A stretch of 11,426 bases of DNA from an archaeon (GCA_030019325.1 JASEFB010000062.1:1-11426); one strand, 5' to 3'; positions 1-7,789 are shown, counted from the first letter of the stretch. Notes: generated from the sequence alone by a model not told the origin. Program-made: numbers and translations.

Positions 1-28
1 ATGTGTTCATTATTCCCTCAGGTTCTAC

Positions 29-514
29 CTATGGGTTAACTTGCGGAGTTACGGTATATAATAACCAGCATACTTTCAACTCCCCGAAGTGGTGAACGAT
101 TGCTCTGAAGGTCTGGCCTATGCCTCTCAATGCGTAGAGTTTATTCAACCCTTCTACATCTTCGAGTCCTTCTACAGAGTCTATCATTTTTATGACTTTT
201 TCCTTAGTCTCATTTGTCTTGCTGATTGATACTATAAGACCTTTATACTTCTTCTTGAGGGCATCAAAGCTTTGTATCACGGCTTTTAAGCGCTCCCTAC
301 TTCTACTTTCCGCCCAAGAATAAATGAGAATTGGGAAGACTAATGCTACTAATGCAATTGTAACTATCATCATCGCATTGTATGCACCATACAGTTGACT
401 TAAAAGATCAGATGCCACATTAATCATTAACGCGAGAATAATGGAAGTTACTATTAGGCTGTATATTGGGTGTATTTTTAAAAAATTGAAAAGCTCATCA
501 AATGCTCTGTTCAT
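29..514 (-). CDS. Two-TM membrane protein with possible CARF-like cytosolic domain, probably truncated
   Basis: The 161-residue product starts with a short cytosolic stretch and has two membrane segments (about residues 18-38 and 46-67). A basic linker follows (residues 70-90, rich in R/K), then a soluble C-terminal part. That part opens with a beta-strand-like KGLIVSIS and ends in the blocks RGIGQTFRAI, HH and LKVCWLLYT. A hydrophobic strand ending in Ser/Thr, then a helix and a second strand ending CWLL, resembles the start of Rossmann-like CARF domains in membrane-anchored CRISPR ancillary proteins. This is pattern recognition only. The protein stops about 10 residues after the second strand, so most of such a domain would be missing. 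Beyond the TAG stop the same frame stays open to the window edge (VEPEGIMNT). A nonsense interruption is therefore possible. It follows rad50 after 109 bases and may have its own promoter. The gene is likely real; its function is unknown. Confidence 0.6.
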   Translation of the reverse strand: MNRAFDELFNFLKIHPIYSLIVTSIILALMINVASDLLSQLYGAYNAMMIVTIALVALVFPILIYSWAESRSRERLKAVIQSFDALKKKYKGLIVSISKTNETKEKVIKMIDSVEGLEDVEGLNKLYALRGIGQTFRAIVHHFGELKVCWLLYTVTPQVNP

Positions 515-552
515 AACATTCTCATAACTCCCAAAGTTGGATTACATATTGT

Positions 553-562
553 ATTTGTATAG
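553..562 (-). promoter_or_regulatory. Weak archaeal TATA-like box for the two-TM protein gene
   Basis: On the minus strand this reads CTATACAAAT, about 39-48 bases ahead of the ATG at 512-514. That spacing would allow a short leader. The match to an archaeal TATA box is loose. The only support is its position in an AT-rich gap after rad50. Confidence 0.22.
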
Positions 563-568
563 CTTGAT

Positions 569-574
569 AAAAAA
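569..574 (-). terminator. Oligo-T stretch after rad50, possible archaeal terminator
   Basis: A run of six T on the transcribed-sense (minus) strand lies about 50 bases past the rad50 TAG stop. It sits in a pyrimidine-rich context (CTTCTTTTTTATC). Archaeal RNA polymerase can terminate at such T runs without a hairpin, and no hairpin is obvious here. Position in the gap between rad50 and the next gene fits termination, but T runs this short also occur by chance. Confidence 0.25.
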
Positions 575-623
575 GAAGATGTGCCTTTTGGATGATTCCC
601 TATGGACTTGATAGAGCCTAGCC

Positions 624-3386
624 CTACTCCCCCATCTTCACCCAACTCACGCCCTCCTCATCTTCGGTCACCCGCAGCACATACTCCATATAATCCTTCA
701 CGTCCTCTATGTGCGTGATTAAAAATATCTGTCTGAACTTCTTCGAAAGCTCATTCAATGCGAGAATAATATTCCGTTTCCGGAAGGCGTCCTGTGAGCC
801 AAAGATCTCATCGAGAATGATAAAATTTGTTTGGATCGCACTCCGTTCGGCAACCACTGCGGAAATCGCAAGTCTGAGGCAGAGATTTGCTAAGTCCTCC
901 TCCCCGCCTGAGAACCTGTTTATCTCATACGGTGTTCCCTCGTCATAAATGAAGACATCATAGTTCTCATCCAGCTCCAACGCGCTGTATTTACCGTCCG
1001 TTAACCGTCTCAGCATGTCTGATGCATAATCAGAGAGCATCGGACGAATCCTGCCGACCATGTACACCTTGAAGTCGTTCATGAGTTTTTCTAGCAAGCT
1101 CAGATACAGTATCTCAGTCTCTTCTTTCTCTTTCTCCTCCAGTAACCTCTTTTGCTCCTCCAGTTCTTCTATGAGACGCTCTATATCTCTGCATAGGTTC
1201 TCAAACTCGTTTCTCTTCCCCAAAAGCTTGAGCTTCAATTCGTTTAATTCCTCCTTCTTCCGTTCGTATCTCGCCCTCTTCTCATCATATTCCTTCTTAT
1301 CAAATGCTAATTCTTCTATCTGCCTTTGCAGGACCGTTATATTCTCCGATGTTGTGCGTTCCAATTCACGTAACATTCGCAGATTATTTTCAACCTCTTC
1401 AATCCTTCCTATCTCCGCTCGTAACCCAAGTATCTCCCTATAAACCACTTCAAGATCCTTTATAGCGGAAATAACCTCTTTATAAGCATTATCATCAAAT
1501 TCCAGAGCCATGAGGGGTTTCAAATCGCTCTTTATCAACTCAAATTCCTTCTTCCAGCGCTCTAACTCACGCTCTTCATGCCTTATTTTCACTTCTAATT
1601 CCTTTTTCGTGCTCATTCGTTTTTCAAGCTCGCTTACCTTCATGATAACTTCTTTATATCTTTTTTCATCAAACTTCACAGCCTCGAAAGGTTCTAAATC
1701 TCTTGTTATCCCCTTTAACTCTTCTCTCCATCCTCTCAATTCCCTTTCGTCGTGTTCTATCTCTACGTCCAATGCTCGCATCTTAGTTACACGTTTATCC
1801 AGCTCTTTATCCTTCTGTATAAGCACTTCCTCCTCACGTTCCAAAGAAGCAAGTTCCTCTTTTTTACTTTTGTATTCAGTAAAAATCGAATGGAGTTTTC
1901 GCGTTTTGGTTTGTATCCCCTCATGGATCTTCTTTACGAGCCCTTCGTAATCTAATCCCAATTTCCTTTCACACATCGGGCATTCGCCCTCAGGACCCAA
2001 ATCCTCTATTTCCTTCTTCTTTCCCTTACTCTCTTCTATCTCCTTCTTATGCTCTACTATCAGTGATTTAAAAGCGCCGAGCGAAGAATGTATAATCTCC
2101 TTTTGTTTCTGTACCTCATCTATCCTCCCCTTCACCACTTCCACCTGCTCCTCTACGCCTTCAAATTCTTTTCTCTCATCTTTCAATCTCCTTGCTTGCT
2201 CCTCCCTGTCTCCAATTTCTAGCATTGTTTTCTCTTTTCTTCTCATTAACTCTTCCTTCTGCCGGTTTCTCTCTTTTATCTCTTCTATTTCTTCCTTGAT
2301 TTGCATTTGCGCTCCATAAACCGCTTCTACACCTTCAAATTCTGCACTCTGCTGTTTCAACCCCCTTATGTTCTCCTCACGCGTTTGGAGCTCCAGCGAG
2401 GTTTTCTCTTCTCTTTCCACTAACTCGAGCTTGCGTTGATATTTCTCTCGCAACGAATCGAGTTCCTCCTTCTTCTCCCTCATCTGGAAGTAGTGCGCTT
2501 CTTTATCAGCAATTCTTTCAAGCTGTTCTTTCTTTACAAACAAATCGGTGAGCTCCTTTTTCCTCTCGTCCCTCCGCGTCCTCACATTCTCCAGGTCACT
2601 TCTCCTCTCGCCGAGATTAGTGCTCAACGCTACGTATCTCTCATAGGTTCTCGTGGCGATCTCCAAATCTTCCTTTGATTCCCCCACCTCTTTCTCTTTA
2701 ACACGTGTAGAGGCTTCTATATCTTTTATAATCGGTAAAAGTGCCTCTTTAGCGTTCTCCGCTTCTTCTCGTTTACTTGTAAGCACATCTATCTTCCTTC
2801 TGCCTTCTTTATCCACAGTTGCTGCTTTTATACCCTCTATCCGCTTCTCTTTCCCCCTCTTATCCTCCCTTATCGCCTGTATACTCCTTTCTATCCGCTC
2901 TATGCCAAGCATACGGAGCACAAGCTTCTTCCTCTCCGCGGCTCGCATAGCTGAGAGCGCATTCAACTCCTTCTGCCGTGCGAAGACCGAGGTGAAAAAA
3001 GACAAGTAATCCATACCGATTTTTTCCTCTATAACCGCGGTGACCTCATCGGCATTGTCCGTTATGAGTTTTCTATTGATGACGAGACGTGCTTTTGGCA
3101 CTAAATTCTTGCCTACCATCTCTCTTACTACTTCATACCTATCACCATCCAGCTCAAAGTCCAAGGCAACGCTGCACGGCTCGTGGGGCGATGCACCCTC
3201 CCTCTTTATCTGCTCTTTGGTTGTCCGAGCTGCATGGTGGCCAAATAAAACCCAGCCTATCGCCTCCACCAGGGTGGTCTTCCCAACACCATTTAACCCG
3301 ATAATCCCTATAACGCCATCCGGGAACTCAACAGACGTATTTTTATATTTCCGGTAATTCCTCAGCGTGAGCGATTTTAAGAGCAT
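624..3386 (-). CDS. rad50: Rad50-type DNA double-strand break repair ATPase with zinc hook
   Basis: This 920-residue SMC-like ATPase binds and tethers DNA ends, normally with the Mre11 nuclease. The N-terminal ATPase half has Walker A GLNGVGKTT (residues 30-38) after a LTLRNYRKYK strand. Two long coiled-coil arms (about 165-465 and 480-770) flank the zinc hook CPMC (Cys469, Cys472), whose dimer coordinates one zinc ion. The C-terminal half carries the ABC signature FSGGEE (825-830), Walker B FIILDE (855-860) and switch His892. All catalytic elements are present, so the gene appears intact. Length is in the archaeal Rad50 range, slightly long because both arms carry internal duplications. The ATG is preceded by GGTGA at only one base of spacing. 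There is no mre11, herA or nurA next to it, unlike the usual archaeal cluster; upstream are SWIM and SNF2 genes on the same strand. An SbcC-like housekeeping or defence-linked role cannot be excluded. Confidence 0.93.
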   Translation of the reverse strand: MLLKSLTLRNYRKYKNTSVEFPDGVIGIIGLNGVGKTTLVEAIGWVLFGHHAARTTKEQIKREGASPHEPCSVALDFELDGDRYEVVREMVGKNLVPKARLVINRKLITDNADEVTAVIEEKIGMDYLSFFTSVFARQKELNALSAMRAAERKKLVLRMLGIERIERSIQAIREDKRGKEKRIEGIKAATVDKEGRRKIDVLTSKREEAENAKEALLPIIKDIEASTRVKEKEVGESKEDLEIATRTYERYVALSTNLGERRSDLENVRTRRDERKKELTDLFVKKEQLERIADKEAHYFQMREKKEELDSLREKYQRKLELVEREEKTSLELQTREENIRGLKQQSAEFEGVEAVYGAQMQIKEEIEEIKERNRQKEELMRRKEKTMLEIGDREEQARRLKDERKEFEGVEEQVEVVKGRIDEVQKQKEIIHSSLGAFKSLIVEHKKEIEESKGKKKEIEDLGPEGECPMCERKLGLDYEGLVKKIHEGIQTKTRKLHSIFTEYKSKKEELASLEREEEVLIQKDKELDKRVTKMRALDVEIEHDERELRGWREELKGITRDLEPFEAVKFDEKRYKEVIMKVSELEKRMSTKKELEVKIRHEERELERWKKEFELIKSDLKPLMALEFDDNAYKEVISAIKDLEVVYREILGLRAEIGRIEEVENNLRMLRELERTTSENITVLQRQIEELAFDKKEYDEKRARYERKKEELNELKLKLLGKRNEFENLCRDIERLIEELEEQKRLLEEKEKEETEILYLSLLEKLMNDFKVYMVGRIRPMLSDYASDMLRRLTDGKYSALELDENYDVFIYDEGTPYEINRFSGGEEDLANLCLRLAISAVVAERSAIQTNFIILDEIFGSQDAFRKRNIILALNELSKKFRQIFLITHIEDVKDYMEYVLRVTEDEEGVSWVKMGE
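1422..1769 (-). repeat. 58-codon tandem duplication in the C-terminal arm of Rad50
   Basis: Residues about 540-597 and 598-655 align without gaps at an offset of exactly 58. Anchors are H-D/E-EREL..W at 545-553 versus 603-611, and FD...YKEVI at 572-581 versus 630-639. The DNA is also recognisably similar at a 174-base offset, which points to a true duplication rather than general coiled-coil composition. A looser third FD....Y unit follows at 695-700. Confidence 0.75.
2124..2471 (-). repeat. 58-codon tandem duplication in the N-terminal arm of Rad50
   Basis: Residues about 306-363 and 364-421 align at a 58-residue offset. Shared anchors are EKT.LE (327-332 and 385-390), REE..R.LK, and EFEGVE (349-354 and 407-412). 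The DNA around EFEGVE is nearly identical in the two copies: 17 of 19 bases by eye at about 2332-2350 and 2152-2170. A partial earlier unit seems to precede it (around 288-305). The period equals that of the repeat on the other arm. Confidence 0.75.
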
Positions 3387-3501
3387 TTCACCATATACTT
3401 AGCTCCCTTTCCAATCTTATTTTCTGTTCATCCCTTTAACAGTTTTTCGTAATAGGTGTTCTGGTGAATAGGATGTTAAACACAGTTGACCATTCCATTA
3501 T

Positions 3502-4419
3502 CTAAGCGTTCCTGTTTTCTGCACCTTCTTCCAATTCCCCGGATGCCTTCTGCAATGCCCTTCTGCTCGCCACTTTGTATGCCTTTGGCAGCAACGATAC
3601 GAGATTGACTTTGCCAACGGAGAAAGGAACATCTCCCAGTCTTTTAAGAATTGCATTCTCTACCTCTGGAGGAGCAGGATTCACGGAAAACGAATCCAAC
3701 GCATCACCCGCTTGCCAGAAAGAATCCAGACATTCCTCCAAAGGTCTGACTTTCTCGCCAGAGATGGAAACAGCGGTTTCGGTTATCGCTTCGCTTTTTT
3801 CTTCCGCAGTTGCGGCAGCAGCACGCTTTTCACGAAGAGCATCAATAATCTCCCCCTTTCTTCGACCACGGAGTTTGAAGATAAGAAACGGGTCTTCGTC
3901 AAACCGTTCTGCCAGGAGGTAATAAACTGCGGCGATATGTTTGCATGGATTAGCCCAATCGGGGCATGAGCACTCGGTCTTGAGTTCTTTCTTCGATGCA
4001 GGAAATAGCGATACTTTGGCTTCGCTAAAAGCATCCTCAATATCGAGCGGCATTTCGCCTGAAAGCAACTTAGCTGCAAATATCGCTTTCGATGCCATTG
4101 CATCTGTTACATTGTCCCAATCGGGTTCAGAAATCGGGTCCAATTGAATTCTGACTTCGTATGGTTTTGCTCATGTGCCCTGAACCTTAGCGGTAACAAT
4201 GCCTTTCTGGACGTCAATTGAGATTACCTGTCCTTTACGAGCATAAGAGCGTCCCCGGCTCAGTCTTGCACCCATATCGAAGGATTCAAGCACGTCAATC
4301 CATCGTTTTGACCACCAGGTCTCACCAATTGCGCCTCGTTTGCTCTTCGCTCTTATGCCCTCTTTCACTTCTTTCGGTTTCGCAGGTTTGTAATAGCCCC
4401 AATAGCTGTTCCAGCCCAT
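3502..4419 (-). pseudogene. SWIM zinc-finger protein interrupted by an in-frame TGA
   Basis: Read through one stop, this is a single 305-codon frame (plus stop) for a SWIM zinc-finger protein of the type that accompanies SNF2-family helicases in prokaryotes. The N-terminal part (codons 1-82) has the family block with GETWW, RWIDVLESF and GARLSRGRSYARKGQV. The C-terminal part has EMPLDIEDAF, then the SWIM motif CSCPDWANPCKH (Cys150, Cys152, Cys159, His161 in merged numbering) and YYLLAERFDEDPFLIFKLRGR, as in the family. The interruption is codon 83, TGA at 4171-4173, between VQGT and AKPYEVRIQL. There is no frame change, and homologous context expects Arg there, so CGA to TGA is the simplest explanation. 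TGA ends the alkD gene nearby, so it is a true stop here. The downstream piece could only start at a TTG (4141-4143) without a ribosome site. The gene is probably inactive unless the stop is a sequence error. Confidence 0.82.
4171..4419 (-). CDS. N-terminal fragment of the SWIM protein that would actually be translated
   Basis: This is the 82-residue product that results if the TGA at 4171-4173 stops translation. It begins with ATG three bases after the SNF2 TAA, behind a strong ribosome site, so this start is secure. It is Trp- and Arg-rich (WNSYWGYYKP, WWSKRW) and lacks the zinc-binding SWIM motif. It would not be expected to work as the full protein does. It is listed separately because automated annotation may show it as a stand-alone hypothetical protein. 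Confidence 0.55.
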   Translation of the reverse strand: MGWNSYWGYYKPAKPKEVKEGIRAKSKRGAIGETWWSKRWIDVLESFDMGARLSRGRSYARKGQVISIDVQKGIVTAKVQGT

Positions 4420-4422
4420 TTT

Positions 4423-7400
4423 TTAATCACCCCCTATCGCATCACGACTCAACGTGAATACCTCTTTGAGCTGCTCTGTTGATAATTCCGTGAGCCAAGC
4501 CTCACCAGTGCCGATAATAGAGTCTGCAAGCTCCTTCTTCTGCTCTATCATCTGGTCTATGCGCTCTTCAAGCGTGCCGATGCAAACGAACTTATGAACC
4601 TGAACATTTTTCTTCTGCCCGATGCGGAAGACGCGGTCCGTTGCCTGATTCTCAACTGCTGGATTCCACCACCGGTCAAAGTGGAAAACATGGTTCGCAG
4701 CAGTCAGGTTGAGTCCAAAACCGCCCGCTTTAAGCGAAAGAATAAATAGCGGCGGACCGTAATGGTCATTCTGGAACCGTTGGATCATAGCATCTCGCTG
4801 CTTCTTTGGTGTGCCCCCGTGCAAGAATAGCGTCTCGCACCCTAACTTCTCCTGTAAATAGTGCCGCAACATAACACCCATTCCCGCGAACTGCGTAAAA
4901 ATAAGCGTTTTGTCGCCTTCTGCAAGCACCTCCTCAAGCATCTCTTCCACTCGAGCAAGCTTCCCGGAGCGACCTTCTAAGATACTACCATCCTGGAGGA
5001 ACAACGCAGGGTGATTGCAGATTTGCTTCAGCTTCATTAGAGTAGCGAGCACCAGTCCTTTACGTTCGATTCCTTCGGACTGCTCTAGTCTTTCCATCAT
5101 CTCCGCAACAACAGCTTCGTAAAGCGAAGCCTGCTCTTTTGTAAGGTTGTAGTAAACGTTCATCTCCATCTTTTCAGGCAAATCCTTGATGATCTTGGGG
5201 TCGGTTTTCACACGCCGAAGGACAAAGGGCTGAATTATGCGACGAAGCATCTCGGCACGCTCTTTCTTTCTATATCTCTCGATGGGCAAAGCGAAGTTCG
5301 TGCGGAAATCTCGTGCGGATTTCAGGTATCCGGGATTGAGGAAGTCCATGATAGACCAGAGTTCAGACAGACGGTTTTCTACGGGTGTCCCGGTGAGTGC
5401 GATTCTGTGCTCTGCTTTGAGCTTCCTTATCGCTTGCGTCTGTTTAGCAGCCGGATTTTTTATATTTTGTGCCTCGTCCAGCACGACGTGCTGCCAGTGA
5501 ACCGTGGAAAGCGTATCTTCGTCTCGATGCGCCAGTGCGTAAGTGCTGATGACGAGGTCGTGCTTCTTTGCTTCCATCGCGAAGATTTTGTCCGTAAGTC
5601 TATCGGCGCCGTGATGAACCATGACTTTTAGCGATGGTGCGAAACGTTCAACCTCTTTTTGCCAGTTGCCCACCACTGACATGGGACTGATTAGAAGTGT
5701 TGGTGCCAGCTTCTTCCTTCGTTTACCGGAGCGTTCATGCAGAAGAAGGGCGATCAGCTCGATCGTCTTCCCCAAACCCATGTCGTCCGCTAAGCAGGCG
5801 CCAAGTCCGAATTTATTCATGTATGCGAGCCATGAGACGCCTTTTACCTGATAAGGGCGGAGCTTGCCGCGGAAGGTTCGCGGCGTCTCAACAGGTGTTA
5901 TTTCAGCACCTTCAGAGAAACTGCTTAGCATATCTTCGAGCCAGCCCTCTGTCTCCACTTCCACTACGGGAAGACCCAATTCTGTTTCCACATCCTCAGT
6001 ACCTGCACCCAATCCAAGTTGTATCGCCTCGCTCAAAGTCATTTCGCCGCCATCGTGCTTCTTTTTGAAGAATTCGATGGCAGTTTCCACATCCTCAGGT
6101 CGCAATTCCACCCACTGTCCTCGTACTTGAATCAAAGGGGCCTTCAAACCGGCTAACTGCTCTAATTCGACTTCAGAAAGCGTTTCGTCGCCCACAGCAA
6201 CTTCCCAGTCATAAGCGATGATACCTTTAACGCCAAGAAGCCCGGAAGTTACCACTTTGCCACTTCCATCTGGTGCAGATGCAGGCTTCAGCTTGAGTTT
6301 TACGCCAATACGTGCGCCCGGCTTCTCCCACCACGATGGGAGAAGTACGCCGAAACCACTCTGTTCCAGAAGTGGTGCCGACTGTCGCAAAAAGGAATAA
6401 GCCTGCTCTGCGTCCAGCTCCAGTCCTACGGGACGTGCGGTTTGCAAACTCATCTCAATAGCGGGAAAAACTAGGGATGCTTTTCCGAGGTCGGCAAGTA
6501 ATTGTTCCTGCGGGTTTTCAAACCTCCGTTTGAGAAAAGTAAGCGTGCTCGACCTCGTTTTCCAGACCTCCTCCGCTGGGACCAGTAGACTCCGGTCGTC
6601 CTTTGCCTGGAGAAGAAAACGAACCTTCCATCTCTCACCATTTTCTTCTTCGCCTGAATCTGAAGGTGGTTCAAGTCTAAAGCAAGTGCGAAACGGTGCA
6701 TCCGGTGCGGCGGGTCGAAGTTGAGCGAGCCATGCCTGAATCTCAGTGGAAAAGGAGTTTAATTCCTCAGGTGACGCCACAAGAACAGGATTATCAGTTG
6801 AAAGAGCTTGAAGCCATTGCTCCGGCAAGGGGAGAACTTTTGGACGGCGACCACGACGAGGAGGGAGTAGCGAAGTAGATGCTAAGCTTTTGCGTATAAA
6901 CGCGTCAACGGTTCGGTTGACAAAACTCAAGGCCAGGTCTGTCGATGATGACATCGGCGATTTATCTTTGTCCGAGAATGCTCGACAGCTTGGTGGCATC
7001 GCCTCTGACAGCGTACGCACGCGTTCTGAGTCCTCTTCAGTAATAACCACCACCCATGCTGCAGCCCGAAAGTCTTGCTTACCGGCTTTGATTGAGGGTA
7101 TAAACTGCTCTCTCGCAATAAGTTCAAGTGAGAACTTGGCTACTTCAATCCAGAATCGTAAGGAACTACCGAAGGCAAAGCCATGAGGGGGCTGTTCTGG
7201 CAGTCCGAGTAAGAAATCAAATGCTAAATAGGGGTCGTTGAAAGTCAAAGTCTCAATATTCCAACCCGCTAACCCAGTTGCTTTTTCAGCACTGTAATCC
7301 CCTTCTCGGATCAGCCACGGTGACGGCAGCGGACCGTTTTGTGTTGAGGGTAAGAGGAACGTTTTCGTTTCAAACTTTATGATAGTTTGATCAAGATGCT

Positions 7401-7452
7401 TCGCAGACTTTAGATAAGTTTGATCGGAAATGCTCTCTATAACTTCCCTCAA
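4423..7452 (-). CDS. SNF2-family DNA-dependent ATPase/helicase (bacterial-type, SWIM-associated)
   Basis: This is a 1009-residue superfamily 2 ATPase of the SNF2 group, which moves along double-stranded DNA and remodels protein-DNA complexes. The N-terminal ~520 residues are the SNF2-associated region seen in prokaryotic members. The helicase core follows: LRPYQVKGVSWL (531-542), Walker A DDMGLGKT (556-563), motif II DEAQ (659-662), motif III LTGTPVEN (686-693), SLKAGGFGLNL (906-916) and motif VI QATDRVFRIGQ (936-946). All key residues are present. The start used here is TTG (7450-7452) with GGAG five bases upstream. However, family-like coding continues upstream in frame to a TGA at 7594-7596, so the native N-terminus is probably longer and damaged. 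It is followed after three bases by the SWIM gene, its usual partner. By eye, base composition is richer in GC than the radical SAM gene, which would fit transfer from bacteria. Confidence 0.9.
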   Translation of the reverse strand: MREVIESISDQTYLKSAKHLDQTIIKFETKTFLLPSTQNGPLPSPWLIREGDYSAEKATGLAGWNIETLTFNDPYLAFDFLLGLPEQPPHGFAFGSSLRFWIEVAKFSLELIAREQFIPSIKAGKQDFRAAAWVVVITEEDSERVRTLSEAMPPSCRAFSDKDKSPMSSSTDLALSFVNRTVDAFIRKSLASTSLLPPRRGRRPKVLPLPEQWLQALSTDNPVLVASPEELNSFSTEIQAWLAQLRPAAPDAPFRTCFRLEPPSDSGEEENGERWKVRFLLQAKDDRSLLVPAEEVWKTRSSTLTFLKRRFENPQEQLLADLGKASLVFPAIEMSLQTARPVGLELDAEQAYSFLRQSAPLLEQSGFGVLLPSWWEKPGARIGVKLKLKPASAPDGSGKVVTSGLLGVKGIIAYDWEVAVGDETLSEVELEQLAGLKAPLIQVRGQWVELRPEDVETAIEFFKKKHDGGEMTLSEAIQLGLGAGTEDVETELGLPVVEVETEGWLEDMLSSFSEGAEITPVETPRTFRGKLRPYQVKGVSWLAYMNKFGLGACLADDMGLGKTIELIALLLHERSGKRRKKLAPTLLISPMSVVGNWQKEVERFAPSLKVMVHHGADRLTDKIFAMEAKKHDLVISTYALAHRDEDTLSTVHWQHVVLDEAQNIKNPAAKQTQAIRKLKAEHRIALTGTPVENRLSELWSIMDFLNPGYLKSARDFRTNFALPIERYRKKERAEMLRRIIQPFVLRRVKTDPKIIKDLPEKMEMNVYYNLTKEQASLYEAVVAEMMERLEQSEGIERKGLVLATLMKLKQICNHPALFLQDGSILEGRSGKLARVEEMLEEVLAEGDKTLIFTQFAGMGVMLRHYLQEKLGCETLFLHGGTPKKQRDAMIQRFQNDHYGPPLFILSLKAGGFGLNLTAANHVFHFDRWWNPAVENQATDRVFRIGQKKNVQVHKFVCIGTLEERIDQMIEQKKELADSIIGTGEAWLTELSTEQLKEVFTLSRDAIGGD
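4426..4434 (-). promoter_or_regulatory. Strong ribosome binding site for the SWIM gene
   Basis: The minus strand reads GGGGGTGAT, one mismatch from the archaeal consensus GGAGGTGAT. It lies six bases before the SWIM ATG and overlaps the last codons of SNF2. This indicates translational coupling of the SNF2-SWIM pair and fixes the SWIM start. Confidence 0.6.
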
Positions 7453-7596
7453 CTTATCTCCGGCGAGAGATAAAGGATGTGCTTTTATTTTGTGCTTCTT
7501 AGGCTTCCGACCACGACTTCTTGGGGCTGCTACTGGCAGGGTGGAAGATTCAGCCCAGAGATAAAGTCTGTCTTTGTCCTGAGTCCAGAAGCTTCA
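7453..7596 (-). other. Unclaimed N-terminal SNF2 coding sequence ahead of the TTG start
   Basis: In the SNF2 frame, 47 sense codons precede the TTG start before a TGA at 7594-7596. They encode FWTQDKDRLYLWAES, then a basic PRSRGRKPKKHK stretch, then HPLSLAGDKL running directly into the called protein. A short aromatic strand ending LWAE, followed by a basic linker and a HP-led helix, is how I remember many prokaryotic SWIM-linked SNF2 proteins beginning. No ATG, GTG or TTG lies between the TGA and 7452; only a CTG at 7537-7539 exists. One extra base just before AGC-TTC-TGG (about 7590-7597) would join this frame to an ATG at 7611-7613 in the adjacent small ORF. The 5' end is therefore probably frameshifted. 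Confidence 0.6.
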
Positions 7597-7757
7597 GCAA
7601 CCGTTATCTGCATGGGTTCGAACTTTTCTATCTTTTTAAGCAGTTTTTTGCCGATAGAACTCCCGATGAGCGGCAATTTAACTGCATTAAGCGCTTTCAA
7701 CATCGTTTCGGCATCTTCGAGTATCTTGCCCGATACGTAATCTTCCACTTTCGCCAT
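7530..7757 (-). CDS. Small hypothetical protein, possibly the displaced 5' end of the SNF2 gene
   Basis: The 75-residue frame starts with ATG behind a TATA-like box. It encodes a charged helical protein (MAKVEDYVSGKILEDAETML) with LPLIGSSIGKKLLKKI, which loosely recalls a helix-hairpin-helix. Its last ~21 codons overlap the SNF2 N-terminal extension in another frame. An internal ATG at 7611-7613 (MQITVAE) lies just ahead of the SNF2-like FWTQD in the other frame. It may be a true small protein, a 5' domain of SNF2 cut off by a frameshift, or a chance ORF. No family was recognised. Confidence 0.35.
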   Translation of the reverse strand: MAKVEDYVSGKILEDAETMLKALNAVKLPLIGSSIGKKLLKKIEKFEPMQITVAEASGLRTKTDFISGLNLPPCQ

Positions 7758-7789
7758 ACCTCATCAATCGCCTTTAAGCCACCTAATGG

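Noticed and set aside
29..31. TAG at the end of the two-TM protein read as pyrrolysine
   Set aside because: TAG also ends rad50, the SWIM gene and the DUF3795 gene, so it behaves as an ordinary stop. No pyl genes are visible, and only 28 bases lie beyond it.
1060..1955. Plus-strand open frames of 67-146 residues, rich in Ser, Phe and Leu, opposite rad50
   Set aside because: They are the antisense of coiled-coil codons (GAA/GAG/AAA read backwards as TTC/CTC/TTT), with low-complexity composition and no ribosome sites. The minus-strand Rad50 is unmistakable.
3783..4103. 106-residue minus-strand frame inside the SWIM gene
   Set aside because: It is out of frame with the conserved CSCPDWANPCKH motif, which is clearly coded in the main frame.
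4171..4173. TGA in the SWIM gene as a selenocysteine codon
   Set aside because: The family expects an Arg-like position, not a catalytic Cys, and no SECIS-like structure was noticed. A point nonsense mutation or error is simpler.
7530..7600. Programmed -1 frameshifting to make the full SNF2 protein
   Set aside because: No classical slippery heptamer followed by a strong downstream structure was seen in the overlap. A mutation or sequence error explains the break more simply.
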